From: Geodermatophilus africanus
GTDB lineage: Bacteria; Actinomycetota; Actinomycetes; Mycobacteriales; Geodermatophilaceae
DNA length: 64,000 nucleotides
Assembly: GCF_900107105.1 (NCBI RefSeq)
Contig: NZ_FNOT01000017.1
Location: forward strand, 1 to 64,000
Reading direction: 5' to 3'
The position numbers and the translations under genes were made by a program. This document shows positions 36,767-46,980 of this stretch, piece by piece; positions within the stretch are counted from its first letter, which is position 1; every line of letters starts with the position of its first letter. A model generated the notes under the pieces. That model was not told the origin of the DNA, ran no database searches, and saw nothing but the letters and a program-made list of their open reading frames with translations.

Positions 36767-37372
36767 TCAGGGCAGCTGCACCGTCGTCGTGACCCGCGCC
36801 AGGCTGGGCCGCGGCGGCACCGACCCGAACCCGAAGGTGACCGGCGGGTGCACCGCGGCCAGCGCGCCCAGCGGATCGCCGTCCCACGTCGCGTCGAGCG
36901 CGGCCACCGCGTGCAGGTCCTGCACGCCGTACCACTCGGTGCGGCCGTTGCCCGCCGACCCGGTGGTGCGCAGGCCGGTCAGCAGCCGCGCCGGGCGGTC
37001 GAGCAGCCCCGCCCACGCCGGCGTGCGGGCCAGCGGCGGCGGGACGGCGCGCAGCAGCCACCCCAGCGGCGGCCGGTGGCCGGTGGTGACCCGCAGCCGC
37101 AGCGGGCCGGCGTCGACCGCCCAGGTGCGCGGGTCCGGCCGCCGCACCGTCACCGGTACCAGCCGGACCTCGTCGAAGGCGTAGGTGGCGGCGATGAAGT
37201 CCGCGGCCGTGCGGGTGGGGGCCAGCAGCACCCGGACGCCGTCCGGCTGCTGGACCATGACGTCGGAGAGCGGCCCGAGCGGGGAGCGCGGCCAGTGGCC
37301 GACGACGACGCGGGTGCCCGACGCGGTGCCGGCACCGAGGATCCAGCCGTCGAAGCGGAGCCGCCGGGCCAC
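36767..37372 (-). CDS. Conserved protein of unknown function, downstream of an SDR
   Basis: The 201-residue protein starts VARRLRFDGWILGAGTASG and contains RVVVGHWPRSPLGPLSDVMV, YAFDEVRLVPVTV and WYGVQDLHAVAALDATWDGD. The pattern suggests a single soluble beta-rich domain without membrane segments; I do not recognise a named family. GTG at 37372 lies 2 bp beyond the SDR stop, so the two genes are co-transcribed and the product may serve in the same pathway. Confidence 0.65.
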   Translation of the reverse strand: MARRLRFDGWILGAGTASGTRVVVGHWPRSPLGPLSDVMVQQPDGVRVLLAPTRTAADFIAATYAFDEVRLVPVTVRRPDPRTWAVDAGPLRLRVTTGHRPPLGWLLRAVPPPLARTPAWAGLLDRPARLLTGLRTTGSAGNGRTEWYGVQDLHAVAALDATWDGDPLGALAAVHPPVTFGFGSVPPRPSLARVTTTVQLP

Positions 37373-37374
37373 CG

Positions 37375-38142
37375 TCAGAGGGTGGTGGCGCGGCCGCCGT
37401 CGACGGGGATGACCGCCCCGGTGACGTAGGCACCGGCCCGGCTGGCCAGGTACACGGCGACGCCGGCCATGTCGTCGGGCCGGCCGATGCGGCCCAGCGG
37501 GGACGACGCGGCGATCTCGTCCCCGTGGGCGGCGAGCGTGGCGGCCATCATCTTCGACTCGAACGGCCCCGGGGCGACGGCGTTCACGGTGATCCGCTTG
37601 GGACCCAGCTCCTTGGCCAGCACCCGGGTGAGGTGGTGCACCCCGGCCTTGCTCGCCGAGTACGAGTAGGTGGGCAGGGACGGCGCGTGCAGCCCGTCGA
37701 TGCTGCCGACGTTGACCACGCGGGCCGGGTCGTCGTCGGTGCCGGCGGCCTCGAGCAGCGGCAGGAACGCGCGGGTGAGGAAGAACGGCGCCTTGAGGTT
37801 GAGGTCGAGCACCTTGTCCCAGGCCGATGCGGGGAAGGTCGCGAACGGCTCGCCCCAGGTGGCGCCGGCGTTGTTGACCAGCACGTGCAGCCGCTCCTCG
37901 CGGCGGCCCACCTCCGTGGCCAGCCGCAGGCACTCCGCCTCGGTGGAGACGTCGGCGGGGATCGAGTCGACCGTCCCGAACTGCGACAGCTCGGCGACGG
38001 CCCGCTCGCCGGCCTCGGGCTTGCGGGAGGAGACGTAGACCGCCGCGCCGGCCTGCAGCAGCCCGCGGGCCATCATCAGGCCGATGCCGCGGGTGCCCCC
38101 GGTGACGACGGCGACCTTCCCCGTGAGGTCGAACAGGTGCAC
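37375..38142 (-). CDS. Short-chain dehydrogenase/reductase (FabG-like)
   Basis: The 255-residue classical SDR has the cofactor motif TGGTRGIG near residue 14, NNAGA near 90, the catalytic Ser in VNVGSIDG, and Y-x-x-x-K as YSASKAG, ending in [11 protein letters not shown]. The arginine in SSRKPEAG after strand 2 suggests NADP preference. The substrate is unknown. GTG at 38142 fits the typical 6-8 residues before the first strand. It is divergent from arcA. Confidence 0.9.
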   Translation of the reverse strand: MHLFDLTGKVAVVTGGTRGIGLMMARGLLQAGAAVYVSSRKPEAGERAVAELSQFGTVDSIPADVSTEAECLRLATEVGRREERLHVLVNNAGATWGEPFATFPASAWDKVLDLNLKAPFFLTRAFLPLLEAAGTDDDPARVVNVGSIDGLHAPSLPTYSYSASKAGVHHLTRVLAKELGPKRITVNAVAPGPFESKMMAATLAAHGDEIAASSPLGRIGRPDDMAGVAVYLASRAGAYVTGAVIPVDGGRATTL

Positions 38143-38237
38143 GCTGGCCCTCCGCAGGCGTCGTGGGGGACGTCGTCGGCCCCCGGCCGGAGCACCGTAT
38201 CCAGCGGCCGCGACGCCTCCTGTGCCAGCCTCGCCCC

Positions 38238-39458
38238 ATGACCGCACCTGCCGTCGGGGGCGCCACCAGCGAGGTCGGGGCGCTGCGGACGGTGCTGCTG
38301 CACCGGCCGGGCGCCGAGCTGCGCCGGCTGACCCCGCGCAACAACGACCAGCTGCTGTTCGACGGCGTGCCGTGGGTGCGCCGCGCCCAGGAGGAGCACG
38401 ACGCGTTCGCCGCGGCGCTCACCGCTCGTGGCGTGGAGGTGCTCCACCTGGACCGACTGCTGGCCGAGGTGCTCGCCGTCCCCGCGGCCCGGGCCGAGCT
38501 GGTGGCCGCCGCCGTCGACGACCCGCGGCTGGGCGCCACGCTCAAGCGCACCGCGGCCGCGCACCTGGCCGACCTCTCCCCCGAGGACCTCGCCCGCGCG
38601 CTGGTCGCGGGGCTGGCGCACGACGAGCTGCCCGGCGCGCGCGGGCTGTCCTTCGAGCTCATGCGGCGCGGCGACTTCGTCGTCCCGCCGCTGCCCAACC
38701 TGCTGTTCACCCGCGACTCGTCGGTGTGGGTGGGCGACCAGGTCGCGGTGGCCTCGCTGACGATGCCGGCGCGGCACCGGGAGAGCACCATCACCGCCGC
38801 CGTCTACGCCCACCACCCCCGCTTCACCGGTGCCGAGCAGCTCTACGACGCGTCGCTCGAGCACCTCGAGGGCGGCGACGTGCTGCTGCTGGCACCGGGG
38901 GTGGTCGCCGTCGGCGTCGGCGAGCGGACGACGCCCGGCGGCGCGGAGCGGCTGGCCCGCCGCGTCTTCGCCCGCGGGCTGGCGCGCACGGTGCTCGTGG
39001 TCCCGATCGCCCAGCAACGGGCGACCATGCACCTGGACACCATCGCCACGATGGTCGACGTCGACGCCATGGTGATGTACCCCGCCGTCGCCGACTCACT
39101 GGTCGCCTGGACGGTCACCGCGGACGTGCCACCGGACGACGACGACACCACCGACCTCGTCGTCCGCGGCCCCGCGCCGTTCCTCGAGGCCGCGGCCGCC
39201 GCGATGGGCATCGAGCGGCTGCGGGTGATCGACACCGGGCTCGACCCGGTCACCGCCGAGCGCGAGCAGTGGGACGACGGCAACAACACCCTGGCGCTGG
39301 CCCCGCGGCTGGCCGTGGCCTACGAGCGCAACACCGTCACCAACGCCGCGCTCGAGGCGGCCGGGATCGAGGTGGTGCCGATCGCGGGCTCGGAGCTGGG
39401 TAGCGGCCGCGGGGGGCCGCGGTGCATGTCGTGCCCCGTCCGCCGCGACCCCATGTGA
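38238..39458 (+). CDS. arcA: Arginine deiminase
   Basis: The 406-residue enzyme hydrolyses arginine to citrulline and ammonia. Family motifs are present: [21 protein letters not shown], the MHLDTI segment with its catalytic His, and the C-terminal [14 protein letters not shown], where Cys396 corresponds to the catalytic Cys406 of the Pseudomonas enzyme. No arcB, arcC or arcD lies nearby, so this is a stand-alone deiminase that probably serves pH or nitrogen needs rather than a full ATP-yielding pathway in this locus. Confidence 0.96.
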   Translation: MTAPAVGGATSEVGALRTVLLHRPGAELRRLTPRNNDQLLFDGVPWVRRAQEEHDAFAAALTARGVEVLHLDRLLAEVLAVPAARAELVAAAVDDPRLGATLKRTAAAHLADLSPEDLARALVAGLAHDELPGARGLSFELMRRGDFVVPPLPNLLFTRDSSVWVGDQVAVASLTMPARHRESTITAAVYAHHPRFTGAEQLYDASLEHLEGGDVLLLAPGVVAVGVGERTTPGGAERLARRVFARGLARTVLVVPIAQQRATMHLDTIATMVDVDAMVMYPAVADSLVAWTVTADVPPDDDDTTDLVVRGPAPFLEAAAAAMGIERLRVIDTGLDPVTAEREQWDDGNNTLALAPRLAVAYERNTVTNAALEAAGIEVVPIAGSELGSGRGGPRCMSCPVRRDPM

Positions 39459-39459
39459 T

Positions 39460-39496
39460 TGGTACGGCTGTACCAGATTGTGGTACGGTTGTCCCA
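39460..39496 (+). promoter_or_regulatory. Tandem TetR-type operators before the SMR-TetR pair
   Basis: TGGTACGGCTGTACCA (39460-39475) and TGGTACGGTTGTCCCA (39481-39496) are two copies of one dyad, 21 bases apart, or two helix turns. They fill the gap between the arcA stop and the efflux gene. This is likely the binding site of the TetR protein encoded second in the operon. Confidence 0.65.
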
Positions 39497-39517
39497 GTCG
39501 AGATGAGGAGGCCTGCA

Positions 39518-39844
39518 GTGGCGTGGGCGATGGTGATCGTGGCCGGACTGTTCGAGACGGCCTTCGCGGTCTCGCTGAAGCTGTCGGAGGGGTTCAGCCG
39601 GCTGGGCTGGTCGCTGGCGTTCGCCAGCTCCGCCGCCGTCAGCTTCGGGCTGCTGTCGTGGGCGCTGCGGAGCCTGCCGGTGGGCAGCGCGTACGCGGTG
39701 TGGACCGGCATCGGCGCGGCCGGGACGGCGATCGTGGGGATGGTCTTCCTGCGCGACCCGGTGACGACCCTCCGGCTGGTCTCGATCGCGCTCATCGTCG
39801 GCGGGGTGGTCGGCCTGAACCTGTCCTCGTCGTCGGCCCACTGA
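39518..39844 (+). CDS. Small multidrug resistance (SMR) efflux protein
   Basis: The 108-residue protein has four membrane helices. Glu13 in LFETAFAVSLK is the essential proton/substrate-binding glutamate, and WTGIGAAGTAIVGMVFLRDP matches the SMR helix-3/4 signature. The ATF-VS/SLK spacing is closer to the SugE/Gdx guanidinium-exporter branch than to EmrE, though this needs alignment. GTG at 39518 is supported by GAGGAGG six bases upstream. It forms an operon with the TetR gene 2 bp downstream. Confidence 0.88.
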   Translation: MAWAMVIVAGLFETAFAVSLKLSEGFSRLGWSLAFASSAAVSFGLLSWALRSLPVGSAYAVWTGIGAAGTAIVGMVFLRDPVTTLRLVSIALIVGGVVGLNLSSSSAH

Positions 39845-39846
39845 CC

Positions 39847-40452
39847 GTGGCCGCGACGGGCGGGCCGGCCCGGGCGGCGACGGCCAAGGGCGCGGCCCGC
39901 CGGGAGGCGATCGTGGCGGCGGCGGCCCGGCTCGTCGCGACGGAGGGCCCGGACGGGACGTCGCACCGCGCGGTGGCGGCCGCCGCGGGCGTCCCGCTCG
40001 CCGCCACCACCTACTACTTCCGCTCGCTCGACGACCTGCTCGTGGCCGCCGTCGAGCGCGCCGCGGACGACGAGCTGGGCCCGGTCACCGAGCTGGTCGC
40101 CGCACTCCCCCGGCGTCGCACGTCGGCCGACCGGGTCGCCGGCATCGTCCTGGACGTCGTCCTCGGCCCCGACCGGCTGGCGGACGCCGACCTCCAGGCC
40201 CACTACGAGCGGTTCCTCGCCGGGGGCCGCCACCCCGCGCTGCGGCCGGTCCTGCAGCGCACCCGGCGCCGGGTGGATGCGCTGCTCACCGAGGCGCTGG
40301 ACCGCTGCGGGCACGCCGGCACCGACACGGCCCGGCTGGTCGCCGTCCTGGACGGGACCGTGATCTCCGCACTGGTGGAGGGCGACGGCCGCGCCCGGGT
40401 CCGGGCCCGGGCCGCGGTCGCCGCCCTCCTCGGGAACCGCCCGCCGGCCTAG
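39847..40452 (+). CDS. TetR-family transcriptional regulator
   Basis: The 201-residue protein has an N-terminal helix-turn-helix ([46 protein letters not shown]) and a variable helical ligand domain. It follows the SMR gene with no gap, so it probably represses the pair from the tandem dyads upstream. GTG at 39847. Its TAG shares the bases CTAG with the stop of the convergent araA. Confidence 0.88.
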   Translation: MAATGGPARAATAKGAARREAIVAAAARLVATEGPDGTSHRAVAAAAGVPLAATTYYFRSLDDLLVAAVERAADDELGPVTELVAALPRRRTSADRVAGIVLDVVLGPDRLADADLQAHYERFLAGGRHPALRPVLQRTRRRVDALLTEALDRCGHAGTDTARLVAVLDGTVISALVEGDGRARVRARAAVAALLGNRPPA

Positions 40453-41957
40453 AGGCCCTGGGCCAGCCGGTGGTAGGCCGCCCCCCAGCGCAGTTCCCTG
40501 GCCAGCGACCGACGCGTGGTCTCCGCGTCGATGAGCACCAGCTCGGTCGCGAACACCTCGGCCAGGTCGGTGAGCTCGTCGGCGCCGACCGCGGTCGAGA
40601 GCACCGTGTGGTGCGGTCCCCCGGCGGTCAGCCAGCCCTCGGTCGCCGTCGCGAAGTCCGGCCGGGGCTGCCAGACGGCGCGGGCCACCGGCAGGTTGGG
40701 CAGCGGCTCGTCGGGCTCGACGACGTCGACCTCGTTGGCCACCCAGCGGAACCGGTCGCCCAGGTCGCACCAGCCGACGACGACGCCCTCGCCCGGGGCC
40801 GCGGTGAACACCAGCCGGGCCGGGTCCTCGCGGCCGCCGATCGACAGCGGGTGCACCTCGACCCGGGGCCGGTCGCCGGCGATGGTCGGACAGACCTCGA
40901 GCATGTGGGCCCCGAGGATCTTCGGCGTCCCGGTGAGGTCGTAGGTGTAGTCCTCCATGAAGGAGGTGCCGCCGGGCAGCCCCGCCGCGGCGACCTTGAG
41001 GGTGCGCAGCAGCGCCGCTGTCTTCCAGTCGCCCTCGCCGCCGAAGCCGTAGCCGTCGGCCATCAGCCGCTGGACGGCGAGGCCGGGGAGCTGGCGCAGC
41101 CCGCCGAGGTCCTGGAAGTTCGTGGTGAACGCGGTGAAGCCGCCGTCCTCGAGGAAGCGGCGCAGCGCCGCCTCGATGCGGGCCTGGTAGCGCACCGCCT
41201 CGTGCCGCTCGCCGCCCGGCCGGCAGTCGTCGGCCCAGTCGTAGCGGTCGCCGTACTCCTCGACGAGGGCGTCGACCGCCTTGTCCTCCACGGCGTCCAC
41301 CACGGCGACCAGGTCGTTGACGCCCCAGGTGTTCACCGACATGCCGAAGCGGATCTCGGCCTCGACCTTGTCGCCCTCGGTCACCGCGACGTTGCGCATG
41401 TTGTCGCCGAAGCGCGCCAGCCGCAGCGACCGGGCCGCGGCCGCCGCCGTGGCCGCCCGCGCCCACGAGCCGACCCGGGAGCGGACCCGCGGGTCGGACA
41501 CGTGGCCGGCGACCGTCGTCCGCGGCATGCGCAGCCGGGTGAGGACGAACCCGTACTCCCGGTCGCCGTGGGCGGCCTGGTTGAGGTTCATGAAGTCCAT
41601 GTCGATCGTCGCCCACGGCAGGGCGGCGTCGGCCTGGGTGTGCAGGTGCAGCAGCGGCTTGCGGAGCGCGTCCAGCCCGGTGATCCACATCTTCGCCGGC
41701 GAGAAGGTGTGCATCCAGGTGACGACGCCGACGCAGGAGGGGTCCTCGTTGGCCTCGCCCATCGCCCGCCGGATGGCAGCGGCGTCGGTGAGCACCGGCT
41801 TCCACACCACCCGGACGGGCACCTCGGCGGCCTCGTCGAGCGCCACAGCGACCCGCTGCGACTGCTCGGCGACCTGCTGCAGGGTCTCCTCGCCGTACAG
41901 CCCCTGGCTGCCGGTCAGGAACCAGACCTCGTGCCCCTCGAACGGGTCGTCGACCAC
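40449..41957 (-). CDS. araA: L-arabinose isomerase
   Basis: The 502-residue enzyme converts L-arabinose to L-ribulose and matches the roughly 500-residue bacterial family. [17 protein letters not shown] is the family start, with [27 protein letters not shown] (active-site Glu) and [23 protein letters not shown] at 41957 fits. It is the last gene of the arabinose operon, 14 bp after araD. Confidence 0.97.
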   Translation of the reverse strand: MVDDPFEGHEVWFLTGSQGLYGEETLQQVAEQSQRVAVALDEAAEVPVRVVWKPVLTDAAAIRRAMGEANEDPSCVGVVTWMHTFSPAKMWITGLDALRKPLLHLHTQADAALPWATIDMDFMNLNQAAHGDREYGFVLTRLRMPRTTVAGHVSDPRVRSRVGSWARAATAAAAARSLRLARFGDNMRNVAVTEGDKVEAEIRFGMSVNTWGVNDLVAVVDAVEDKAVDALVEEYGDRYDWADDCRPGGERHEAVRYQARIEAALRRFLEDGGFTAFTTNFQDLGGLRQLPGLAVQRLMADGYGFGGEGDWKTAALLRTLKVAAAGLPGGTSFMEDYTYDLTGTPKILGAHMLEVCPTIAGDRPRVEVHPLSIGGREDPARLVFTAAPGEGVVVGWCDLGDRFRWVANEVDVVEPDEPLPNLPVARAVWQPRPDFATATEGWLTAGGPHHTVLSTAVGADELTDLAEVFATELVLIDAETTRRSLARELRWGAAYHRLAQGL

Positions 41958-41971
41958 GGTAGCGGCTCTCC

Positions 41972-42652
41972 TCACTGCCCGTAGGCGTTCTGGTAGCGCG
42001 CGTAGAGCGAGTCGATGTCCGACTGCGCGATGGGCAGGGGCTCGCCGAGCTGGCGGGACAGGTGCACGGTGCGGGCGACGTCCTCGGTCATGACCGCGGC
42101 CTTGACCGCTGCCAACGCCTGCGGCCCGATGGTGAAGACGCCGTGGTTCTGCATGAGCACCGCCGGCGACCGGGAGTCGCGCAGCGTCTCGACGATGCCG
42201 CGGCCGATCGAGTCGTCGCCGATGAGCGCGAACGGGCCGATCGGGATCGGCCCGCCGAACTCGTCGGCCATGGCGGTGAGCACGCACGGGATCGGCTCGG
42301 CCCGCGCCGCCCAGGCCGTGGCGTAGGGGCTGTGCGTGTGCACCTGGCCGTTGACCTCGGGCACGTGCCGGTAGACGTAGGCGTGCGCGTCGGTGTCGCT
42401 GGAGGGCTTCTTCACCCCGTCGACGGCGTTGCCGTCGAGGTCGCAGACGGTGATGCCCTCCCAGGTCAGCTCGTCGTAGAGGACGCCGCTGCCCTTGATG
42501 ACGAACAGGTCCTCGCCGGGCACCCGCTCGGACACGTTGCCCGAGGTCCAGGTGACCAGCCCGTTGCGGGTCAGCTCGGCGTGCAGGGCGGCGACGTGCT
42601 CGCGCTGCGCGCGATGGGTGCCCCGCTCGGTACGGGGCTGGGTGGCGGTCAT
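41972..42652 (-). CDS. araD: L-ribulose-5-phosphate 4-epimerase
   Basis: The 226-residue class-II-aldolase-like enzyme gives D-xylulose 5-phosphate, the exit to the pentose phosphate pathway. [25 protein letters not shown], and the metal-binding [12 protein letters not shown] and [10 protein letters not shown] histidines are seen. The ATG overlaps the araB stop by four bases (ATGA), so the two are co-translated. Confidence 0.95.
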   Translation of the reverse strand: MTATQPRTERGTHRAQREHVAALHAELTRNGLVTWTSGNVSERVPGEDLFVIKGSGVLYDELTWEGITVCDLDGNAVDGVKKPSSDTDAHAYVYRHVPEVNGQVHTHSPYATAWAARAEPIPCVLTAMADEFGGPIPIGPFALIGDDSIGRGIVETLRDSRSPAVLMQNHGVFTIGPQALAAVKAAVMTEDVARTVHLSRQLGEPLPIAQSDIDSLYARYQNAYGQ

Positions 42653-44313
42653 TCCGGTTGCTCCTCGGGACGTGCGGCGGAGGTCGTCTCGGTCTCGGCG
42701 GCCCGCGGGTGGCCGATCCCCACGTGGTCCACGGCGGCCCGCTCGACCGGGAGTCCGGCGACGTACCGCTGCATGAACGCGTCGAAGCCCGCGACGTCGT
42801 CGGGCTCGGGCTGCGCGGTCTGCAGGCTCGTGCCGCTGAAGACCGCGGTGTCCAGGTAGTCGGCCAGGCTCTGCCCCGGCGCGCGTCCGGTGGCGAAGGC
42901 GGCGAGGACGGCCATCCCCCAGGCGCCGCCCTCGGACGCGACGTCGCCGACGGAGACCGGGGTGTCGATCGCCGCGGCCAGGAAGCGCTGCGCCACGCCC
43001 TCGGTCTTGAAGAGGCCGCCGTGCGCGAACATCCGGTCGAGCCGCACGCCCTCGGCCTGCTGCAGGACGTCCATGCCGATCCGCAGCGTGGCGAGGGACG
43101 CGAACAGGTGCGTCCGCATGAAGGTGGCGAGGTCGAACCTGCTGTCCGGGGACCGCACGAACAGCGGCCGGCCCTCCGCGAGGTCGGTGATCGGCTCCCC
43201 GGACAGGTAGTTGTAGGCGAGCATCCCGCCGCAGTCGCTGGCGCCACCGAGCGCGGCGGTGAAGAGCGTCTCGAAGACCTGCGACGGGTCCACCTCGGCA
43301 CCCATCGCCCGGGCGAACTCGGCGAACAGCCCGGCCCAGGCGTCCAGCTCACTGGCGCCGTTGTTGCAGTGCACCATGGCCACCGGGTCGCCGGCCGGCG
43401 TGGTGACCAGGTCCAGTTCGCGGTGCGCCCGGGTGAGCTCCCGCTCCAGCACGACCATGGCGAAGATGCTGGTCCCCGCCGAGACGTTGCCGGTGCGCGG
43501 AGCGACCGAGTTGGTGGCGACCATGCCCGTGCCCGCATCGCCCTCCGGGGGGCAGAGCGGGGTGCCGGGACGCAGCCGCCCGGCCGGGTCGAGCAGCTGC
43601 GCGCCGGCCTCGGTGAGCGTGCCGGCCGGCTGGCCGGCGGACGCGATCCTGGGCAGCAGGTCCGCGAGGGTCAGCTCGACCCCGGCCTCGGCAGCCAGCT
43701 GGTCGAACCGGGCCAGCATCGTGGTGTCGTAGCCGCCGGTGTCGCTGTCGATCGGCAGCATGCCGCTGGCGTCGCCGATGCCGAGCACCTTCTCGCCGGT
43801 GAGCTGCCAGTGCACGTACCCGGCCAGGGTCGTCAGGTGGTCGAGCCGACCGACGTGGTCCTCGCGGTCCAGGATCGCCTGGTAGAGGTGCGCGACGCTC
43901 CACCGGTGCGGGATGTTGACGCCGAACTCCGCGCTGAGCCGCTCCGCTGACCGACCCGTGTTCGTGTTGCGCCAGGTGCGGAACGGCGTGAGCAGCTCAC
44001 CGTCGGCGTCGAACGCCAGGTAGCCGTGCATCATCGCGGACACGCCGAGGGAGCCGACTCCTGTCAGCTCGACGCCGTGGCGTCGCCGCACGTCCTCCGC
44101 CAGAGCCGCGACGCTCCGCTGCACGCCCGCCCAGACGGACTCCAGCGAGTACGTCCACCGCCGCTCGACGAACTGGTTCTCCCAGTCGTGGCCGCCGACC
44201 GCGAGCGGAGCATGGTCCGGGCCGGCGAGCACCGCCTTGATCCGGGTCGAGCCCAGCTCGATCCCCAGGGCCGTGCGACCTGCGGTGATCGCCTCGCCGG
44301 CGTCCGTCGTCAT
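42649..44313 (-). CDS. araB: Ribulokinase-type FGGY sugar kinase
   Basis: The 554-residue kinase has the FGGY/actin-like fold. The phosphate-1 loop is [23 protein letters not shown] and FRTWRNTNT lie in the sugar-binding half, and [16 protein letters not shown] and [20 protein letters not shown] in the second half. In this operon it should phosphorylate L-ribulose, although it is nearer the xylulokinase-like ribulokinases than E. coli AraB. The ATG at 44313 overlaps the stop of a 58-codon upstream frame. Confidence 0.9.
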   Translation of the reverse strand: MTTDAGEAITAGRTALGIELGSTRIKAVLAGPDHAPLAVGGHDWENQFVERRWTYSLESVWAGVQRSVAALAEDVRRRHGVELTGVGSLGVSAMMHGYLAFDADGELLTPFRTWRNTNTGRSAERLSAEFGVNIPHRWSVAHLYQAILDREDHVGRLDHLTTLAGYVHWQLTGEKVLGIGDASGMLPIDSDTGGYDTTMLARFDQLAAEAGVELTLADLLPRIASAGQPAGTLTEAGAQLLDPAGRLRPGTPLCPPEGDAGTGMVATNSVAPRTGNVSAGTSIFAMVVLERELTRAHRELDLVTTPAGDPVAMVHCNNGASELDAWAGLFAEFARAMGAEVDPSQVFETLFTAALGGASDCGGMLAYNYLSGEPITDLAEGRPLFVRSPDSRFDLATFMRTHLFASLATLRIGMDVLQQAEGVRLDRMFAHGGLFKTEGVAQRFLAAAIDTPVSVGDVASEGGAWGMAVLAAFATGRAPGQSLADYLDTAVFSGTSLQTAQPEPDDVAGFDAFMQRYVAGLPVERAAVDHVGIGHPRAAETETTSAARPEEQPE

Positions 44314-44486
44314 CGCTCGCGCCCCGCTCGCCACGGGGTGGCGGGCTCGCCCGGGGCCCCGGTGAGCGTGGCACCGCCGGTCCCCGATTCCCGCCCGGCG
44401 CGGGCGACGTCCGCCCGGTCCGGCGACGTCCCGGAGCGCACTCCGACGACGACGGGGGTGTCGCCCGTTCCTGCGGTGTCCGGCAT
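44310..44486 (-). CDS. Small ORF or leader peptide coupled to araB
   Basis: An ATG at 44486 with AGGAGG (44491-44496) four bases upstream opens 58 codons (MPDTAGTGDTPVVVGVRSGT, then Gly/Ala/Arg-rich) ending in a TGA that overlaps the araB ATG. The strong ribosome site and coupled stop suggest that it is translated. The sequence matches no family that I know and is low in complexity. It may be a leader peptide that delivers ribosomes to araB, which lacks a good site of its own. Confidence 0.4.
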   Translation of the reverse strand: MPDTAGTGDTPVVVGVRSGTSPDRADVARAGRESGTGGATLTGAPGEPATPWRAGRER

Positions 44487-44545
44487 GGTCCCTCCTGCGC
44501 CCGGCGGCTCCGACGACGGCCGGACGGCCACGTCGCCGCCCGGGA

Positions 44546-44559
44546 TGTTAGCGCTAACA
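44546..44559. promoter_or_regulatory. LacI-type operator before the araBDA operon
   Basis: TGTTAGCGCTAACA is a perfect 14-base palindrome with the central CG step typical of LacI-family operators. It sits just after the lacI stop and 60 bases upstream of the first start codon of the operon. A 12/14 match lies upstream of the binding-protein gene at 49903. Confidence 0.8.
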
Positions 44560-44569
44560 GCGGCGGGCG

Positions 44570-45616
44570 TCACACCCCGGCCGGCATCCTCCCCACCGGC
44601 ACCGGGCCGCTGCTGGCGCGGGTCAGCAGCACCGTGGGCACCGGCTGCAGGTGCAGATCCCGCCCGGCCAGCCGGGCCAGCACGAGCTCCACCGCCCGGT
44701 GGCCGAGCTCGGCGAAGTCCTGCCGCACGGTGGTCAGCGGCGGGGTCAAGTAGGGCGCCTCGGGCAGGTCGTCGAAGCCGACCACGCTGATGTCCCGCGG
44801 CACCTCCAGGCCCTCCTCGTGCAGCGCCGCGAGCAGGCCCAGGGCCATCTGGTCGTTGGCGAGGAAGACCGCGGTGATCTCCTCACCGGCGCGCCTGCGC
44901 TCGGCGAGCCGGCGGCCGGCCGCGTACCCCGAGGACGGCGTCCAGTCGCCGTGCAGGCACACCGGGACGTGCGCGCCGGCCGCGGCCAGCTCGGCACGCC
45001 AGCCCTCGACCCGGTCGCGGGCCTCCTGGGAGTCGGCCGGGCCGGTGACGTGGTGGACGGTGCGGTGGCCGAGGTCGAGCAGGTGGCGGGTGGCCAGCCG
45101 GGCACCGGCGACCTGGTCGACGCCGACCGCGGGCTCCTCGAGGGCCCCGCCGCTCTGCACGGTGACCAGCGGCAGCGGGGTGTGCACCAGGTGCAGCGCC
45201 TCGACCGCGTCGTCGTAGGTGGCCAGCGCCAGGACGGCGTCCACCGACTGGGCGACGAACCGGTCGACGGCGTCGCGCATCGCGTCGGCGGTGGCCTCGT
45301 CGAGCACGGTGACGCTCAGCGAGTAGCCGGCCGCCCGCGCCGCGCGCTCCAGGCCGACCAGGGTCTGCGCCGGGCCGTACTGGTTGATGTTCACCGTGAC
45401 GAACCCGATGGTCCGGGTGGAGCCGGTGACCAGGGCCCGCGCGGCGGTGTTCGGCCGGTAGCCCAGCTCGCGGATGGCCCGCTCGACGCGCTCGCGGGTC
45501 TGCGGCGCGACGTTGGGGTGCCCGTTGATGACCCGGGACACCGTCTGGTGCGAGACGCCGGCCCGAGCCGCGACGTCCGACATGACCAGCGCTCGGCTCG
45601 GCCCCTCGGGCTCCAC
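44570..45616 (-). CDS. LacI-family repressor of the arabinose regulon
   Basis: The 348-residue protein has the LacI helix-turn-helix and hinge (SDVAARAGVSHQTVSRVING ... YRPNTAARALVTGST), then a periplasmic-binding-like sensor (SVVGFDDLPEAPYLTPPLTT). GTG at 45616 is preferred over 45622 because the GGGGAGG site then has a 7-base spacing. It lies between transporter and catabolic genes, and two matching palindromes suggest it controls both in response to L-arabinose or a derivative. Confidence 0.92.
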   Translation of the reverse strand: MEPEGPSRALVMSDVAARAGVSHQTVSRVINGHPNVAPQTRERVERAIRELGYRPNTAARALVTGSTRTIGFVTVNINQYGPAQTLVGLERAARAAGYSLSVTVLDEATADAMRDAVDRFVAQSVDAVLALATYDDAVEALHLVHTPLPLVTVQSGGALEEPAVGVDQVAGARLATRHLLDLGHRTVHHVTGPADSQEARDRVEGWRAELAAAGAHVPVCLHGDWTPSSGYAAGRRLAERRRAGEEITAVFLANDQMALGLLAALHEEGLEVPRDISVVGFDDLPEAPYLTPPLTTVRQDFAELGHRAVELVLARLAGRDLHLQPVPTVLLTRASSGPVPVGRMPAGV

Positions 45617-45665
45617 CGTCACCCCTCCCCGTCGAGGAGCCGGCCCGTGGCCGGCTGGCGTCGAT

Positions 45666-45713
45666 GCCCTGCCGGGCGGCCCCGCGGGAGCTCCGCGGAG
45701 CCGCCCCCAGGGC
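45666..45713 (-). terminator. Terminator-like nested hairpin after the permease gene
   Basis: Nested arms GCCCTG/AGGGC, GGGCGGC/GCCGCCC and CCGCGG/CCGCGG form one long stem immediately downstream of the permease stop (minus strand) and upstream of lacI. It should end or weaken read-through from the transporter operon into the regulator gene. Confidence 0.65.
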
Positions 45714-45714
45714 G

Positions 45715-46980
45715 TCAGCGGGACGCGCCGGCGCGCCGCTTGTTGTAGACGTCGAAGGCCACGGCCAGCAGCAGCACCAGGCCCTTGACCACCGACTGGA
45801 TGGACTGGTCGACGCCCATGAGCTGCATGCCGTTGCTCATGACGGCCATGATCAGACCACCGACCATGGCGCCGACGACCGTGCCGACGCCGCCGGTGAC
45901 GGCCGCACCGCCGATGAACGCCGCGGCGATCGCGTCGAGCTCGAACATGTTGCCGGCGCTGGGCTGGGCACCGTTGGACCGCGACGAGAAGACGACGCCG
46001 GCGACCGCGGCCAGGAAGCCCATGTTGACGAAGATCCAGAAGTTGACCGCCCGGACCTTCACACCCGACAGCGTGGCCGCCGCCAGGTTGCCGCCGATCG
46101 CGTACACCTGGCGCCCGAAGACGGTGCGCGTGGTGATGACGCTGTACGCGATGATCAGCACGGCCAGGATGATCAGCACGATCGGGAGGCCGCGGGCGGT
46201 CGCCAGCTGCCAGGCGAAGGCCATGACCACCGCGCCGACGAGCACGATCTTGAGCACGAACAGCGGGAACGACTCCACCGGCTGCTCGTAGCGGATGCGC
46301 GCGATCCGGCTCCGGTACTGGCTCACCGCGTACCCCGCGACGGCGATGGCCCCGATCAGCAGGGTGAAGGCGTCGTACCCGTTGCCGCCGAGCAGGCCGT
46401 TGAGGAAGCCGCTGGCGATCCGGCTGTACCCCTGCGGGAACGGCGAGAGCGAGATGTTGTCGAGCACCTGCAGGGTGAGACCGCGGAACAGCAGCATGCC
46501 GGCGAGGGTCACGATGAACGCGGGGATGCCGACGTAGGCGACCCAGAAGCCCTGCCAGGCACCGATCGCGAGGCCGACGGCCAGGGCGGCGAGCACGCCC
46601 ACCCACCACGGCATGCCCTGCTGGATGACCAGGACGGCTGAGGTGGCGCCGGTGAGCGCGACGACGGAGCCGACGGAGAGGTCGATGTGGCCGGCGATGA
46701 TCACGATGACCATGCCGATGGCCAGGATCAGGATGTAGCTGTACTGCAGGACGATGTTCGTGACGTTGCCGGGGGACAGCGACGTGCCCCCGGTGAGGAC
46801 CGCGAACAGCCCGATGATGACCACGAACGCGACGTAGATGCCGCTCTGCCGCAGGTTGCTCGTCAGCAGGGCGCGGACGTCGCTCGTCCCGGTGTGGAGG
46901 GCGACGGCGGGTGCGACGTCCTTGGGCCCCGTCGAGGTCTGGGCCTCCGGCTCCGACGAGGGGGGCACGGTCCTGGTCAT
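45715..46980 (-). CDS. mmsB: Multiple-monosaccharide ABC transporter permease (MmsB/GguB-like)
   Basis: The 421-residue protein has 10-12 membrane helices with the sugar-permease segment [40 protein letters not shown], and the coupling-loop region [17 protein letters not shown]. The long form with an extended loop is typical of GguB/XylH-type permeases. It partners the ATPase whose stop overlaps its ATG by four bases. Given the neighbouring araBDA genes, L-arabinose is the probable cargo. Confidence 0.92.
   Translation of the reverse strand: MTRTVPPSSEPEAQTSTGPKDVAPAVALHTGTSDVRALLTSNLRQSGIYVAFVVIIGLFAVLTGGTSLSPGNVTNIVLQYSYILILAIGMVIVIIAGHIDLSVGSVVALTGATSAVLVIQQGMPWWVGVLAALAVGLAIGAWQGFWVAYVGIPAFIVTLAGMLLFRGLTLQVLDNISLSPFPQGYSRIASGFLNGLLGGNGYDAFTLLIGAIAVAGYAVSQYRSRIARIRYEQPVESFPLFVLKIVLVGAVVMAFAWQLATARGLPIVLIILAVLIIAYSVITTRTVFGRQVYAIGGNLAAATLSGVKVRAVNFWIFVNMGFLAAVAGVVFSSRSNGAQPSAGNMFELDAIAAAFIGGAAVTGGVGTVVGAMVGGLIMAVMSNGMQLMGVDQSIQSVVKGLVLLLAVAFDVYNKRRAGASR

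Noticed and set aside
38163-39403. Alternative frame overlapping arcA
   Set aside because: It is an Arg/Gly/Ala-rich shadow of arginine deiminase, which shows its catalytic motifs in the other frame.
39518-40452. SMR-TetR pair read as recently transferred DNA
   Set aside because: Base composition and codon use look like the surroundings, apart from a short AT-richer operator region.
44310-44573. The upstream small frame as a frameshifted N-terminus of araB
   Set aside because: araB already begins with a complete FGGY start ([15 protein letters not shown] within 30 residues), so nothing is missing for the small frame to supply.
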